Assembly (NCBI GenBank): GCA_965206775.1
Contig: CBDBKU010000003.1
Span: forward strand, 62,001 to 126,000
DNA: 64,000 nucleotides
Direction of reading: 5' to 3'
Origin: VXMF01 sp965206775
GTDB lineage: Bacteria > Acidobacteriota > Terriglobia > Bryobacterales > UBA6623
This document shows, piece after piece, positions 18,783 to 27,578 of this stretch (position 1 is the first letter of the stretch; every line of letters begins with the position of its first letter). The position numbers and the translations under genes are program-made. The notes below the pieces were generated by a model. It was not told the DNA's origin. It was given only the letters and a program-made list of their open reading frames with translations, and made no database searches.

Positions 18783-20150
18783 ATGGCCGATACGAGCGCG
18801 ATCCGCGACGTGGCAAGCGTCCTTCATCCCTTCACGAATCCCTCCAGCCACGAGTCCGAGGGGCCGCTTGTGATCACCCGGGGCGATGGTGTCTGGGTCT
18901 ACGGGGAAGACGGCAAGGCCCACTTGGAGGCGGCTTCCGGACTCTGGTGCGCTTCCCTGGGCTTCAATGAGACGCGCTTGGCCGACGCCGCCTACCGGCA
19001 GCTGAAGACGCTGCCATTCATGCACCTGTTCACGTCGCGCAGCCATTCGCCCGCGATCGAGCTCGCTGAACGCCTCCTGCGGTTGGCGCCCTCGCCCATG
19101 TCCAAGGTCTTCTTCGCGAACTCGGGTTCCGAGGCGGCGGACACCGTCGTCAAGATCGTCTGGTTCTACAACAATGCAATCGGCCGCCCGGAGAAAAAGA
19201 AGATCATCGCGCGCGCGGACGGATTCCATGGCTCGACGGTCGCCGCAGGGAGCCTGACCGGCATTTTCCGCAACCATCGCAAGTTCGACTTGCCCATTCC
19301 CAACATTCGTCATGCCTCGCGCCCGCACTACTACCACGGCGCGATGCCCGGCGAATCCGAAGAAGCCTACTCCTCGCGGCTTGCCAGCGAACTCGACCGG
19401 CAGATCCTCGACGAAGGGCCCGATACTGTCGCCGCGATGATCGCGGAGCCCGTGATGGGAGCGGGCGGGGTACTGATCCCGCCGACGGGGTACTTCGAGA
19501 AGGTCCAGCAGGTTATCTCGAAGCACGACATGCTCTTCATCGCGGACGAAGTGATCTGCGGATTCGGCCGCACCGGCAACATGTGGGGTTCGCAGACGTT
19601 CGGCTTGCGCCCCGACATGCTCACGACAGCCAAGCAGCTTTCTTCTGCCTACGCTCCGATTTCAGCCGTCATGGTTAACCAGAGGGTCTACGACATCCTC
19701 CTCCAAGGCAGCAATGAGATCGGCACCTTCGCCCACGGATTCACCTACAGCGGGCATCCCGTCAGCGCGGCGGTCGCGCTCGAATGCCTCAAGATCTACG
19801 AAGAACGTGACATCGTCGAACGGGTCCGCCGTCTCGGCCCGCGGTTGGTTAACGGCTTGCGAGACCGGTTCGGCGACCACCCTCTCGTAGGCGAGGTGCG
19901 AGGCGTCGGCCTTATGGCCGGTATCGAACTGATCGAGGACAAGGCGTCGAGGAAGCCATTCGATCCCAGCCTCGGTGTCGGTCCGTACTGCATGCAGAAG
20001 GCCCTCGACCGAGGAGTGGTGCTGCGGGCACTCGGGGACACGATTGCGTTCTCGCCCCCGCTAATCATCACTGAACCAGAAATCGACATCGTGCTGGATC
20101 GGTTCGGCGAGGCATTGCAGGACACGGCTTCCTGGCTTTCCGGTCGGTAG
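18783..20150 (+). CDS. Class III PLP-dependent aminotransferase
   Basis: An omega-type aminotransferase of 455 residues. GSEAADTVVKIVWFYNN is the cofactor phosphate-binding region, FIADEVICGFGRTG the PLP-ring aspartate segment, and Lys284 in TTAKQLSSAY the Schiff-base lysine. HGFTYSGHPV follows. The sequence resembles omega-amino-acid:pyruvate transaminases more than BioA, ArgD or GabT. The ATG at 18783 is preferred over 18753 because the conserved leader (MADTSAIRDVASVLHPF) begins there. A strong hairpin follows the stop. The amine donor cannot be assigned. Confidence 0.9.
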   Translation: MADTSAIRDVASVLHPFTNPSSHESEGPLVITRGDGVWVYGEDGKAHLEAASGLWCASLGFNETRLADAAYRQLKTLPFMHLFTSRSHSPAIELAERLLRLAPSPMSKVFFANSGSEAADTVVKIVWFYNNAIGRPEKKKIIARADGFHGSTVAAGSLTGIFRNHRKFDLPIPNIRHASRPHYYHGAMPGESEEAYSSRLASELDRQILDEGPDTVAAMIAEPVMGAGGVLIPPTGYFEKVQQVISKHDMLFIADEVICGFGRTGNMWGSQTFGLRPDMLTTAKQLSSAYAPISAVMVNQRVYDILLQGSNEIGTFAHGFTYSGHPVSAAVALECLKIYEERDIVERVRRLGPRLVNGLRDRFGDHPLVGEVRGVGLMAGIELIEDKASRKPFDPSLGVGPYCMQKALDRGVVLRALGDTIAFSPPLIITEPEIDIVLDRFGEALQDTASWLSGR

Positions 20151-20195
20151 CCGATCGGCGGTCCCGCAAGCCGGTTTTCGGCTCCAAGAAGCAGG

Positions 20196-20227
20196 AAGGG
20201 GCGACGAGCCCGCGCTCGTCACCCCTT
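20196..20227. terminator. Bidirectional hairpin terminator between convergent genes
   Basis: A 14-bp stem with one mismatch (AAGGGGCGACGAGC pairing with GCTCGTCACCCCTT) closes a CCGC loop and is followed by T on the + strand and preceded by A. It lies 46 bp after the aminotransferase stop and 20 bp after the stop of the minus-strand M48 gene, so it can serve both transcripts. Confidence 0.8.
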
Positions 20228-20247
20228 TGCCGTCTCCTCGGCGCCGG

Positions 20248-21282
20248 TCAGGTCTGCGAGAGATCGCGCCGGGTCAGCTTGGGACGTTCGTCCTCTTCCT
20301 CGGCATCCATCTCGCCCGGCAGGATCGGCTCGCTCCCCGTGTTGCGCTTGAGCGTCGGTCGGTTGGGATCCCGTTGCTCCGGCTTGCGGCGCGTGTTCAT
20401 CCGCGCCAAGCGCTCTTTCACGTTGTCGAACTCGCTGCTGGTCACGGCGTATTCGGGCTGTTCGGGCAGGAGTTCGTCAATCGTCTTCTGCACGTTCTTG
20501 ATGCGGCTCTTGGACATCGGGTGCGAACTGAAAGCCCGCGCGACGAAGTTCTTTTTCTTCTTCTGCTGGGCTTTGAGGCGCTCGAAGAACTGGACCATCG
20601 AGGCCGGATCGTACCCGGCCTTGTACATGTACTGCACGCCGAGGAAGTCCGCGTCTTCCTCGAATTCCCGGGAGAACTTCAGCATTGTCATCGGGATCGC
20701 GAAATTCGCAGCCTGCTGAATCCCGTAGCCCGCCCATCCTCCGATGAACAGCAGCGGAATAGTTGCGAATTGCACCAGTTGGGAGCGAGTTGCGCTGCGG
20801 GTACCGTGCCGCGCTGCGACGTGCGCGATCTCGTGCGCCATCACGCCAGCCAGCTCGGCCTCATCCTCGGCGAGTTCAATCAGACCGGTGTTCACGAAGA
20901 AGTAGCCGCCCGGCAACGCGAACGCATTCACTTCTTCCGCATCGATCACCTTGATCGTGAAAGGTACCTTGGCGTCGGAGTTGTTGACGATGTTCTGGCC
21001 GATGCGGTTGACGTATTCGGAGATCACGGGATCGTCCACGATCTTTGCGGTTCGCTCGACCTCTTCCGCGAGCTGCCTGCCCAGCTGGATCTCCTTCTCG
21101 ATGCTGTAGAAGTTGACCGCCTTGCCGACGCCCCGGTCGCCGATCTTGGAGACGTCCTCCTTCGAGTTCTTCGGATCCCGCTTGGTGTCCGGTTCTTTCG
21201 TTGGGAGTTCGGCAAGGCACAGGCCGGCCGCCAGTGTCAGCGCTGTGACTGCCAGGATGGATTTGGAGAGAATGCGATTCAT
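20248..21282 (-). CDS. M48 family periplasmic metalloprotease
   Basis: A secreted zinc protease of 344 residues. The signal peptide (MNRILSKSILAVTALTLAAG) ends near residue 24. The zinc site is His150-Glu151-x-x-His154 (VMAHEIAHVAARHG) and the downstream EFEEDADFLGVQYM supplies the third ligand glutamate, as in BepA/YfgC-like M48 proteases. NAFALPGGYFFVNTGL before the HExxH is the family signature. The C-terminal ~100 residues are charged and probably flexible, without the TPR repeats of BepA. It probably acts in envelope protein quality control. It is divergent from the M1 peptidase gene with a 168-bp gap. Confidence 0.92.
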   Translation of the reverse strand: MNRILSKSILAVTALTLAAGLCLAELPTKEPDTKRDPKNSKEDVSKIGDRGVGKAVNFYSIEKEIQLGRQLAEEVERTAKIVDDPVISEYVNRIGQNIVNNSDAKVPFTIKVIDAEEVNAFALPGGYFFVNTGLIELAEDEAELAGVMAHEIAHVAARHGTRSATRSQLVQFATIPLLFIGGWAGYGIQQAANFAIPMTMLKFSREFEEDADFLGVQYMYKAGYDPASMVQFFERLKAQQKKKKNFVARAFSSHPMSKSRIKNVQKTIDELLPEQPEYAVTSSEFDNVKERLARMNTRRKPEQRDPNRPTLKRNTGSEPILPGEMDAEEEDERPKLTRRDLSQT

Positions 21283-21450
21283 CGTGGACCTCGTCGTGGT
21301 GTGCTGCGGACTTGCTCCTGCAAGTTTGAGACGCGCAGATTACCGGTTCCGTTGCATGGCCGGCTCGCCGAGGCGGGCGCCTGTAACCGCGCACGGCAAA
21401 CGTCGGCCAGTACATGTGACCGGCCCGTACAATGCGAGTTGGGCCAGCGC

Positions 21451-23871
21451 ATGTTCAAAAGCCTGTTGGCCGCGGCGCTGTGGACGGCGATATCTCTGGG
21501 TGCTTCACAGGGAGGGGAGGATCTGCGCAAGATCAAGTCCCTGGAACTGGATCCCGCTCGCTGCTACCGAGTGCGCGATGTCTTTCTCGAACGCGAGGAC
21601 GCCAAGCTCTATTTCACCGATGGATACGTAATATTTGCCAAGCCAGTGCTTGACAGGACTATTGCAGCCCTGTTCCTGGCCACGGAGCAGACCGACGTTG
21701 GCGAAATCCTGGTGATCCCTCCCACCCCCGCCGAGCGCCAGTCCCTCACGAGGTTTCTCGACGAGACAATCCTCAACGAGAAGTTTCGGAACGCGATGAT
21801 GTTTTTCACCGACGACACCCCGGAGGCTCTTGAAAACGCGATTCGCAAGTCCCCGGCATACCGCTTGGATCGCGAGGAAGGGGAGAGGATCGCCCCCCGA
21901 TGGTCGGTGGTCTTGCGAAACCTCATCGAGGGATCGGCCTCTCGGGTTTTACTGGATCTTTACTCCGGACGCGGGCCGGATGAGGGATTCTTTGTTGCCG
22001 CGGTCCGCGGGAGCATTCACGGCCGATTTGACGTGGTCGTCGACTCGACGCTGCCGGAACAACTCGTTGCGGGGCAGCTAGTCCGGTCCGGAGCGCGTTC
22101 GTACTACGAGATCTGGACCCGGTTCGAGTCGCGTTCCCGGCGAGACGGCCGGAGAGGTCCATGGATCCCGCCAGCGAATCTGGACGACTACAGCATCGAC
22201 GCCCGGCTAGGAACCGACCTCCACATGCAAGTGAGCGTCGCGGCCACGCTCGCACTGTCCGACTCGCGTGCGCGCGCCGTAGGCTTCGAGATTTCCGACC
22301 GGCTAGAAGTCACCGCGGTTCGGATCGCCGGCCAGGAGGTCGAGTTCCTGCAGCAGGGCCAGCCGGCACAGGACCGGAGGAGGGGGAATGACAACGCCTT
22401 GGTCGTTGCGATCCTTCCCGATCCGCCTCTTGGGCAAGGGCGCCATCGCGTCGAGTTCGAGTATCGGGGCAAGGTCGTGACCGACGACGGCTCGGGCGTG
22501 TACTTCGTAGGCAATCGCACCAATTGGTACCCGCGCACGGGTCAGCGCAAAGCTCGCTACGACCTGGCCTTCCGCTATCCCCGGAACCTCGAGCTGGTGG
22601 CCACCGGATCGAGGGTCGAGGATCGCATCGACGGCGGCATGCGTGTCTCGCGATTCGAAAGCGGGAAGCCTATCCCGCTCGCTGGATTCAACCTCGGAGA
22701 ATACGTTTCGTCCAGCCGGGAGGTGGATGGCTTCCGCGTGGAGGTGCGGGCGACCAAGAGCGTCGAGCAGCGGCTGCAGCCTGCTCCCACGCCCCTGCTC
22801 ATGCCGTCGCCGCCGATGCCGAGAAGGAGAAGAGATCGCAACGATTCGCCGGTCTTGGTCCTTCCGCCGCAGCCGGCCCTCAACCCCGCCGCGAACATCG
22901 AGCGGGTTGCGGACGACAGCGCGGACGCGTTTCGCTACTTCAAGCGGCGTTTTGGCGATCCGGCGATGCCCGTGACGGTGATTTCACCGGTGCCGGGAGA
23001 TTTTGGCCAGGGATTCCCCGGCTTGGTCTACGCCTCCACGCTGAGCTACTTCGAGAAGGGCGACCGGCTGCTCAAGGATCTCCCCGCCGGCAGGCAGCGA
23101 TTCTATGCCGACCTGCTCCGCCCGCACGAGATTGCCCACCAATGGTGGGGCAACGTAGTCAACGCGACGCTGGATAGGGACGCGTGGCTCATGGAGGCGC
23201 TGGCAACCTATTCATCGCTGCTGTGGCTGGAGGAGCGCAGGGGAGTGGAGGAGCGGAACCTTGCCCTTGCGGAGTTTCGCACCAATCTCTTGCGCAAGTC
23301 GGGCGAATCCACGGTAGAGAGCGCCGGACCCATTTCGCTAGGCCGGCGGCTGCGCACGTCAAGGGTGCCCGAAGCGTATCGTGTCATTGTCTACGAGAAG
23401 GGCGCTTGGATCATGCACATGCTCCGCGGCATCCTCGGCGATGAGAGTTTCTTCGCCATGCTTCGCGATCTCTGCGACCGGTTCGCGTACGAAGAGGTCA
23501 CAACTGACCGCTTCCGTGCTCTAGCCGCGGAATTCGTGCCTGATGGCTACCATGACCGTGACCTGAACGATTTCTTCGACCAATGGGTCTACGGAACGGG
23601 CATTCCTCGCTTGTCGGCGACGTGGAACCAGTCCTCGGGCGGCGGCCGCCATCGGTTCAACCTGAAGCTCCGGCAGAGCGGCGTGCCGGATTACTTCCCC
23701 GTTACCGTGCAGATCGAGGTTCACACGCTGCCCGGCCGATCCCTGGTCAAGACGGTGGTTTCCGGTGATGGAAGCGACGAGCCGGGGTTTTCGGTGATCC
23801 TGCGCAATCGCGCCTCGCGGGTGGTCATCGATCCGGACGAATGGCTCCTGACCGAGAAGCGGCGCCCGTGA
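21451..23871 (+). CDS. M1 family metallopeptidase, secreted
   Basis: An 806-residue gluzincin. A short hydrophobic leader (FKSLLAAALWTAISLGAS) is followed by ~200 residues without a clear family, then the M1 N-terminal beta domain (GRHRVEFEYRGKV, FVGNRTNWYPRTG) and the catalytic domain. The zinc site is His559-Glu560-Ile-Ala-His563 with Glu582 exactly 19 residues on (HEIAHQWWG...LMEALATYSS), the M1 spacing. The usual G-x-M-E-N exopeptidase motif is replaced by a PGLVYAS stretch, so aminopeptidase activity is less certain. The C-terminal beta domain is short. The frame is open far upstream, but that part is antisense to the M48 gene; the Met at 21451 precedes the signal. Confidence 0.9.
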   Translation: MFKSLLAAALWTAISLGASQGGEDLRKIKSLELDPARCYRVRDVFLEREDAKLYFTDGYVIFAKPVLDRTIAALFLATEQTDVGEILVIPPTPAERQSLTRFLDETILNEKFRNAMMFFTDDTPEALENAIRKSPAYRLDREEGERIAPRWSVVLRNLIEGSASRVLLDLYSGRGPDEGFFVAAVRGSIHGRFDVVVDSTLPEQLVAGQLVRSGARSYYEIWTRFESRSRRDGRRGPWIPPANLDDYSIDARLGTDLHMQVSVAATLALSDSRARAVGFEISDRLEVTAVRIAGQEVEFLQQGQPAQDRRRGNDNALVVAILPDPPLGQGRHRVEFEYRGKVVTDDGSGVYFVGNRTNWYPRTGQRKARYDLAFRYPRNLELVATGSRVEDRIDGGMRVSRFESGKPIPLAGFNLGEYVSSSREVDGFRVEVRATKSVEQRLQPAPTPLLMPSPPMPRRRRDRNDSPVLVLPPQPALNPAANIERVADDSADAFRYFKRRFGDPAMPVTVISPVPGDFGQGFPGLVYASTLSYFEKGDRLLKDLPAGRQRFYADLLRPHEIAHQWWGNVVNATLDRDAWLMEALATYSSLLWLEERRGVEERNLALAEFRTNLLRKSGESTVESAGPISLGRRLRTSRVPEAYRVIVYEKGAWIMHMLRGILGDESFFAMLRDLCDRFAYEEVTTDRFRALAAEFVPDGYHDRDLNDFFDQWVYGTGIPRLSATWNQSSGGGRHRFNLKLRQSGVPDYFPVTVQIEVHTLPGRSLVKTVVSGDGSDEPGFSVILRNRASRVVIDPDEWLLTEKRRP

Positions 23872-23914
23872 GGCTGGTCACCGGTAGCCTTCCCGAAGCG
23901 CCGTTACGGGGAGG

Positions 23915-24550
23915 CTATCCGAAGCGGCGCTTTGCATCTGCTACGAGGACGCGGGCCAGCCCCTCACCCATTCGCCCTTGGAAGACCCTTGCCAAGTCTG
24001 CCTCGCTGTTCGCGCCGGCCATGCGTGTGAGCATGCGTTCCTGTGCGGCGAATCCGGCCCGCGTAACCGCTTCCGTGCCGGCATTGGAATCCAGGATTCC
24101 CCGCACTTCCCGAAGCACGCCCCGCTCGGAAGCGTCGCCGCTGCGATCGCGCAGCTCGCCGGGATCCTCCTCCAGGTTGAAAAGCAGATCGTCGTCCCCG
24201 GTGAAGCGGATGTATTTCCAGGGACCCTTCGGCACTATGAAGGATCCGTTGGTGTTTCCCTCGGAATGACTTTCGGAATAGACCCAGCCGGGGTGCTTGC
24301 GGGATTCGCCGTCCATCGGGGGGACGAGGGAGTGGCCCCGGAGCTCCGACCCTTCCGCCGCGCCGCTCCATTGGAGCAGGGACTGGACCATGTCCACGTG
24401 GCATGCCACGTGGTCGACCCGCTTCCCGGATGGAATGCCCGCTCCGGCAATGACCAGCGGAACGTGGGCCGCCGGCTCGAGGAGGTTGTTCTTGAGCCAA
24501 AGCCCGTGATCGCCTAGAGCCTCGCCGTGATCGGGGGTGTACACGAAGCT
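23915..24550 (-). pseudogene. Sulfatase C-terminal fragment
   Basis: The minus strand encodes the C-terminal ~210 residues of a sulfatase: SFVYTPDHGEALGDHGLWLK (second metal site), HVPLVIAGAG, DMVQSLLQWSGA and the late YSESHSEGNTN to KYIRFTGDDDLLF region. Sequence similarity stops abruptly near 24547; the open frame continues upstream, but only as Arg/Pro-rich unrelated residues, and no N-terminal metal site or formylglycine motif exists. The 5' two thirds of the gene are lost. The wording (LGDHGLWLKNNLLEPA) is closest to choline-sulfatase/arylsulfatase members. Confidence 0.85.
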
Positions 24551-24797
24551 CTCGCAGTTAGGCGCAATCCCCGCCCGATTTCGAGCCTGAATTCCGAACT
24601 TGAAACGGGGACGGGCTGGCCTAGGGGGCCGCGTGGCGATCCGCCGAAGCGACGGAGCGCCCGCCCGAGCGGCATTGCCTTCGCCGACCCGCATCGGGCA
24701 TCGTCGGCTCGGAACCTTCGACCATTCCCGTGGGCTCCTGCCGGGTAACCGCAAACGAATCCGACACCGACAACCGATCTGGTACATTGGCGTCGCA

Positions 24798-25727
24798 ATG
24801 AACCACAGCAGACGGGACTTCATCTGTGCGGGCCTCGCAACCGCAGCCGCAGTAACCGCACCGAATTGCCAAGCGGCCGGGAGGAAGTTCACGATTGCCT
24901 TCATTCCCGGCAGCATCGGCATCAAGGCCGATCAGGGACGTTCCATCGAGCTCGCGACCAAGTACGGTTTCGAGTCGGTCGAGCCTTTCGGGCCGCAGCT
25001 TCTAGAGGATGGAATCGCCGGCTACGTGGATGCGCTGGAGGCAGGTGGCCTGCAATGGGCCGCCGCGAGGCTGACGGTCAGCCTCCGCGCCGACGAAGCC
25101 ACCTTCGCGAGCGGTTTGGAAAAGCTGCCCGCCGAAGCGAAGGCACTTCAGGAAGCCGGGGTGACTCGTATCGGAACTGCCATTTCCTCGTCTAGCAACG
25201 ACCTCAACTACTTGGACAACTTCAAGCTCCACACGCAGCGGCTGCGAGAAGTCGGTACGGTGCTCGAGGGCCATGGCCTTCGGCTGGGTCTCGAGTACCT
25301 GGGCACCAAGAGGCTCTGGACGGCGAGACGGCACGCTTTCGTGCACTCGATGGCGGAATGCCTTCAACTGATCGGCGAGGCGGGCAAGTCCAATATTGGA
25401 GTGGTCATCGATAGCTGGCACTGGTGGACGGCTCGCGATACCGTCGACGAAATCGTGAAGCTATCCAACAGCCAAGTGGTGTCCGCCGATCTCAATGACG
25501 CTCCAACCGGCATTGAGCGCGACGACCAGTACGACAACCAGCGCGAACTGCCCGTCACGACAGGCATGATCGACGCGAAAGCGTTTCTCAGTGCGTTGGT
25601 GCAAATCGGATACGACGGTCCGATCCGCGCCGAACCGTTCAATCAGCGGCTGAACGACATGGACGACGAGATGGCCTGCGAAACCACCGCCGCCGCAATG
25701 AAGAAGGCGTTCGCGCTCGTCGGCTAG
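24798..25727 (+). CDS. Tat-exported sugar phosphate isomerase/epimerase-like TIM-barrel protein
   Basis: A 309-residue AP-endonuclease-2/xylose-isomerase-like TIM-barrel protein. The N-terminus carries a twin-arginine signal (SRRDFICAGLATAAAVTA), so it is probably exported folded. Barrel landmarks include ATKYGFESVEPFGPQLLEDG, LRLGLEYLGTKRLW (metal-ligand Glu), GVVIDSWHWWTARDT (Asp, His), SADLNDAP and GYDGPIRAEPFNQ, consistent with a divalent-metal site. Such proteins act on keto/aldo sugars in carbohydrate operons, but the substrate is unknown. It sits between two broken sulfatase genes and seems to have outlived a sulfated-glycan cluster. Confidence 0.9.
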   Translation: MNHSRRDFICAGLATAAAVTAPNCQAAGRKFTIAFIPGSIGIKADQGRSIELATKYGFESVEPFGPQLLEDGIAGYVDALEAGGLQWAAARLTVSLRADEATFASGLEKLPAEAKALQEAGVTRIGTAISSSSNDLNYLDNFKLHTQRLREVGTVLEGHGLRLGLEYLGTKRLWTARRHAFVHSMAECLQLIGEAGKSNIGVVIDSWHWWTARDTVDEIVKLSNSQVVSADLNDAPTGIERDDQYDNQRELPVTTGMIDAKAFLSALVQIGYDGPIRAEPFNQRLNDMDDEMACETTAAAMKKAFALVG

Positions 25728-26973
25728 CTGACTCAGCCTTCCCGTCGGGACGGGTCACGCTGGTTCGGTCCCGTGACCCCGCCGCGAGATGCCCTGGCTC
25801 GGGCCGAACCGATCGCGAATATCCCTCCGCACGTTGGTGCGGGACGAGTGTTGCGGCTCCGGTCCGACGAGCGACCGGCCCGCAGGGAACGCGCAGTCTC
25901 GGTTTCGTTGGGAGCGGATCAGTCAACCTATCATCAGGTACTAACTTTGCCGCGATTCCTGATTCCTCTGCTTGCCTCGGTCGCGCTCGCCGCACCGCCC
26001 AACGTCGTGCTCGTCATGACCGACGACCAGGGCTATGGCGACCTTTCGGTTCATGGCAACCCGGGTTTGCCGACTCCGAACCTCGACCGTCTGCATTCCC
26101 AGTCCGTGCGCTTCACGGACTTTCACGTCAGCCCGTTCTGCACTCCGACGAGAGCTGCTCTGATGACGGGTCGCTACGCCGCCCGAACCGGTGCCTACCG
26201 CACCTCTCACGGAAGGACATCGATACATCCGCGGGAAGTGACGATGGCCCAGGCCTTTGCCGCCAACGGCTATCGCACGGGAATGTTCGGGAAGTGGCAC
26301 CTTGGCCACAACTATCCCGCCCGTCTCAACAACATCAACCCGCGTCCAGCCGGTCCGAGGAAACAGATAGTCACGAAGTGTCACCGTCTGCAGCGCGGCA
26401 TGCGTGGCGTTCATCCAGCTGGGTCCGTAAATCTCGGTCACGCTGGCAGCGGCTTCCTAGAACGTGGGCACGGCGCCCGGCCGCCATCGGATCGCCGGCA
26501 GTCGTAGCCATCGTCCGGTTGGTGAGTGCAGCCTCCCTAGCAGCGGCAAGCGTCACCGTGCGGACCCCGGCCCATGCCAAGTCGGCACCGCTTGCCGTAG
26601 ATGAAGAGCCGCCGGATCCACTGCGTGTATCCTGACGGCTTGACCCGCAGGGCCAATCCATACCCGCCGCAGCAAGGAGACGCGCGAAGGGTTCCCAGCG
26701 CACGGTATCAAGAGGCTGCTGGCGGATATCGGGGCGCTCGCGCTGAACTAGGTGACGTTGCCCGATTTCCCGGATCATCAATTCCCGATGTTCACTAGGC
26801 CGACGCCGCTGCAGCAGAAAGCGTTCGACATGCTTGCCGTCGACCCGGCCAAATTCCTTGCCAGTAGATTGGCAGGCTAAAGTCCGCTACCTGCTTGATA
26901 TGGCTGCGGTTAGGCCCGTTTTGGCAAATGAAGATCCGGCTACAATCGCTTGCTTTTCTCCGCTGGTCTTGGT

Positions 26974-27333
26974 CTAGGGCAAGTGCGGCGCTTGGGAAAT
27001 CCGAATCCGGTCTCCGCGTATGGTGATGATCGCCCGGGCCTCCAGTGCCCGCCGATACCGCTCGAGCAATTCGGACATCAACGCGATGCATCGCTCCGGC
27101 GGCACGTCAGGGAAGCGCACCAACCCCGCATGCCGAGCCGCTCGCAAGTACACCAACTCTCCAAAATCAGTATCGATCGTCACAAGCACTCTGCCTTCGG
27201 AGGCGGCATGTTCCGGCAACGCCAGATCACCCGGGTCAGATCCAAGCTCATAGGACTCGATTGCATCGTGCCCTTGGCCTCGCAACCATTCCGCCATACG
27301 GCGGCCGACGCATCGGTCGACTAAGAATTTCAC
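26974..27333 (-). CDS. DUF5615 family PIN-like protein, putative toxin
   Basis: A 119-residue protein of the Mut7-C/DUF5615 type, a PIN-like fold. MKFLVDRCVGRRMAEWLRGQ is the first strand with its acidic residue, and VLVTIDTDFGELVYL is the second acidic cluster (Asp-x-Asp-Phe) typical of the family. It overlaps the DUF433 gene by 4 bp, the usual antitoxin-first arrangement. It is probably an RNase-type toxin (family inference). It lies within the wreck of a sulfatase gene. Confidence 0.9.
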   Translation of the reverse strand: MKFLVDRCVGRRMAEWLRGQGHDAIESYELGSDPGDLALPEHAASEGRVLVTIDTDFGELVYLRAARHAGLVRFPDVPPERCIALMSELLERYRRALEARAIITIRGDRIRISQAPHLP

Positions 27334-27578
27334 GGCTCCGCAACCGATACGGCTGAGAGCGTATCGTTAGCAATAACCGCACAGGCATAAGCGGCGCATG
27401 CCCGAATGTCGTCCGGCTCCAGTCCGGGGTATTCTCCCACGATGACATCCGGCGTTACGCCCTGCGCAAGGAGGCTCAGGATGCGCTCCACCGAAATCCG
27501 CATGTCGCGAATGATCGGCTTGCCGCCGAAGACATCCGGGCGCGCAGTGATGCGCGACAGCAGTTCTGTATGCGCCAT
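27330..27578 (-). CDS. DUF433 protein, putative antitoxin
   Basis: An 82-residue DUF433 protein. Residues 9-45 (RITARPDVFGGKPIIRDMRI, then VERILSLLAQGVTPDVI) contain the near-invariant P-x-V-x-G-K-P-x-I-R/K-x-x-R/R-I-S/T pattern, followed by YPGLEPDDIRACAAYA. This winged-helix-like domain is the usual antitoxin and autoregulator partner of DUF5615 proteins, and the two genes overlap by 4 bp. Confidence 0.93.
   Translation of the reverse strand: MAHTELLSRITARPDVFGGKPIIRDMRISVERILSLLAQGVTPDVIVGEYPGLEPDDIRACAAYACAVIANDTLSAVSVAEP

Noticed and set aside
18783..20150. Class III aminotransferase as the missing bioA
   Set aside because: The sequence around the PLP lysine and substrate loops fits omega-amino-acid aminotransferases, and it is 5 kb away on the opposite strand from the bio genes.
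20227..21450. Upstream extension of the M1 peptidase frame by about 400 codons
   Set aside because: It is antisense to the M48 protease, whose signal peptide and HExxH are clear; the M1 signal peptide starts at 21451.
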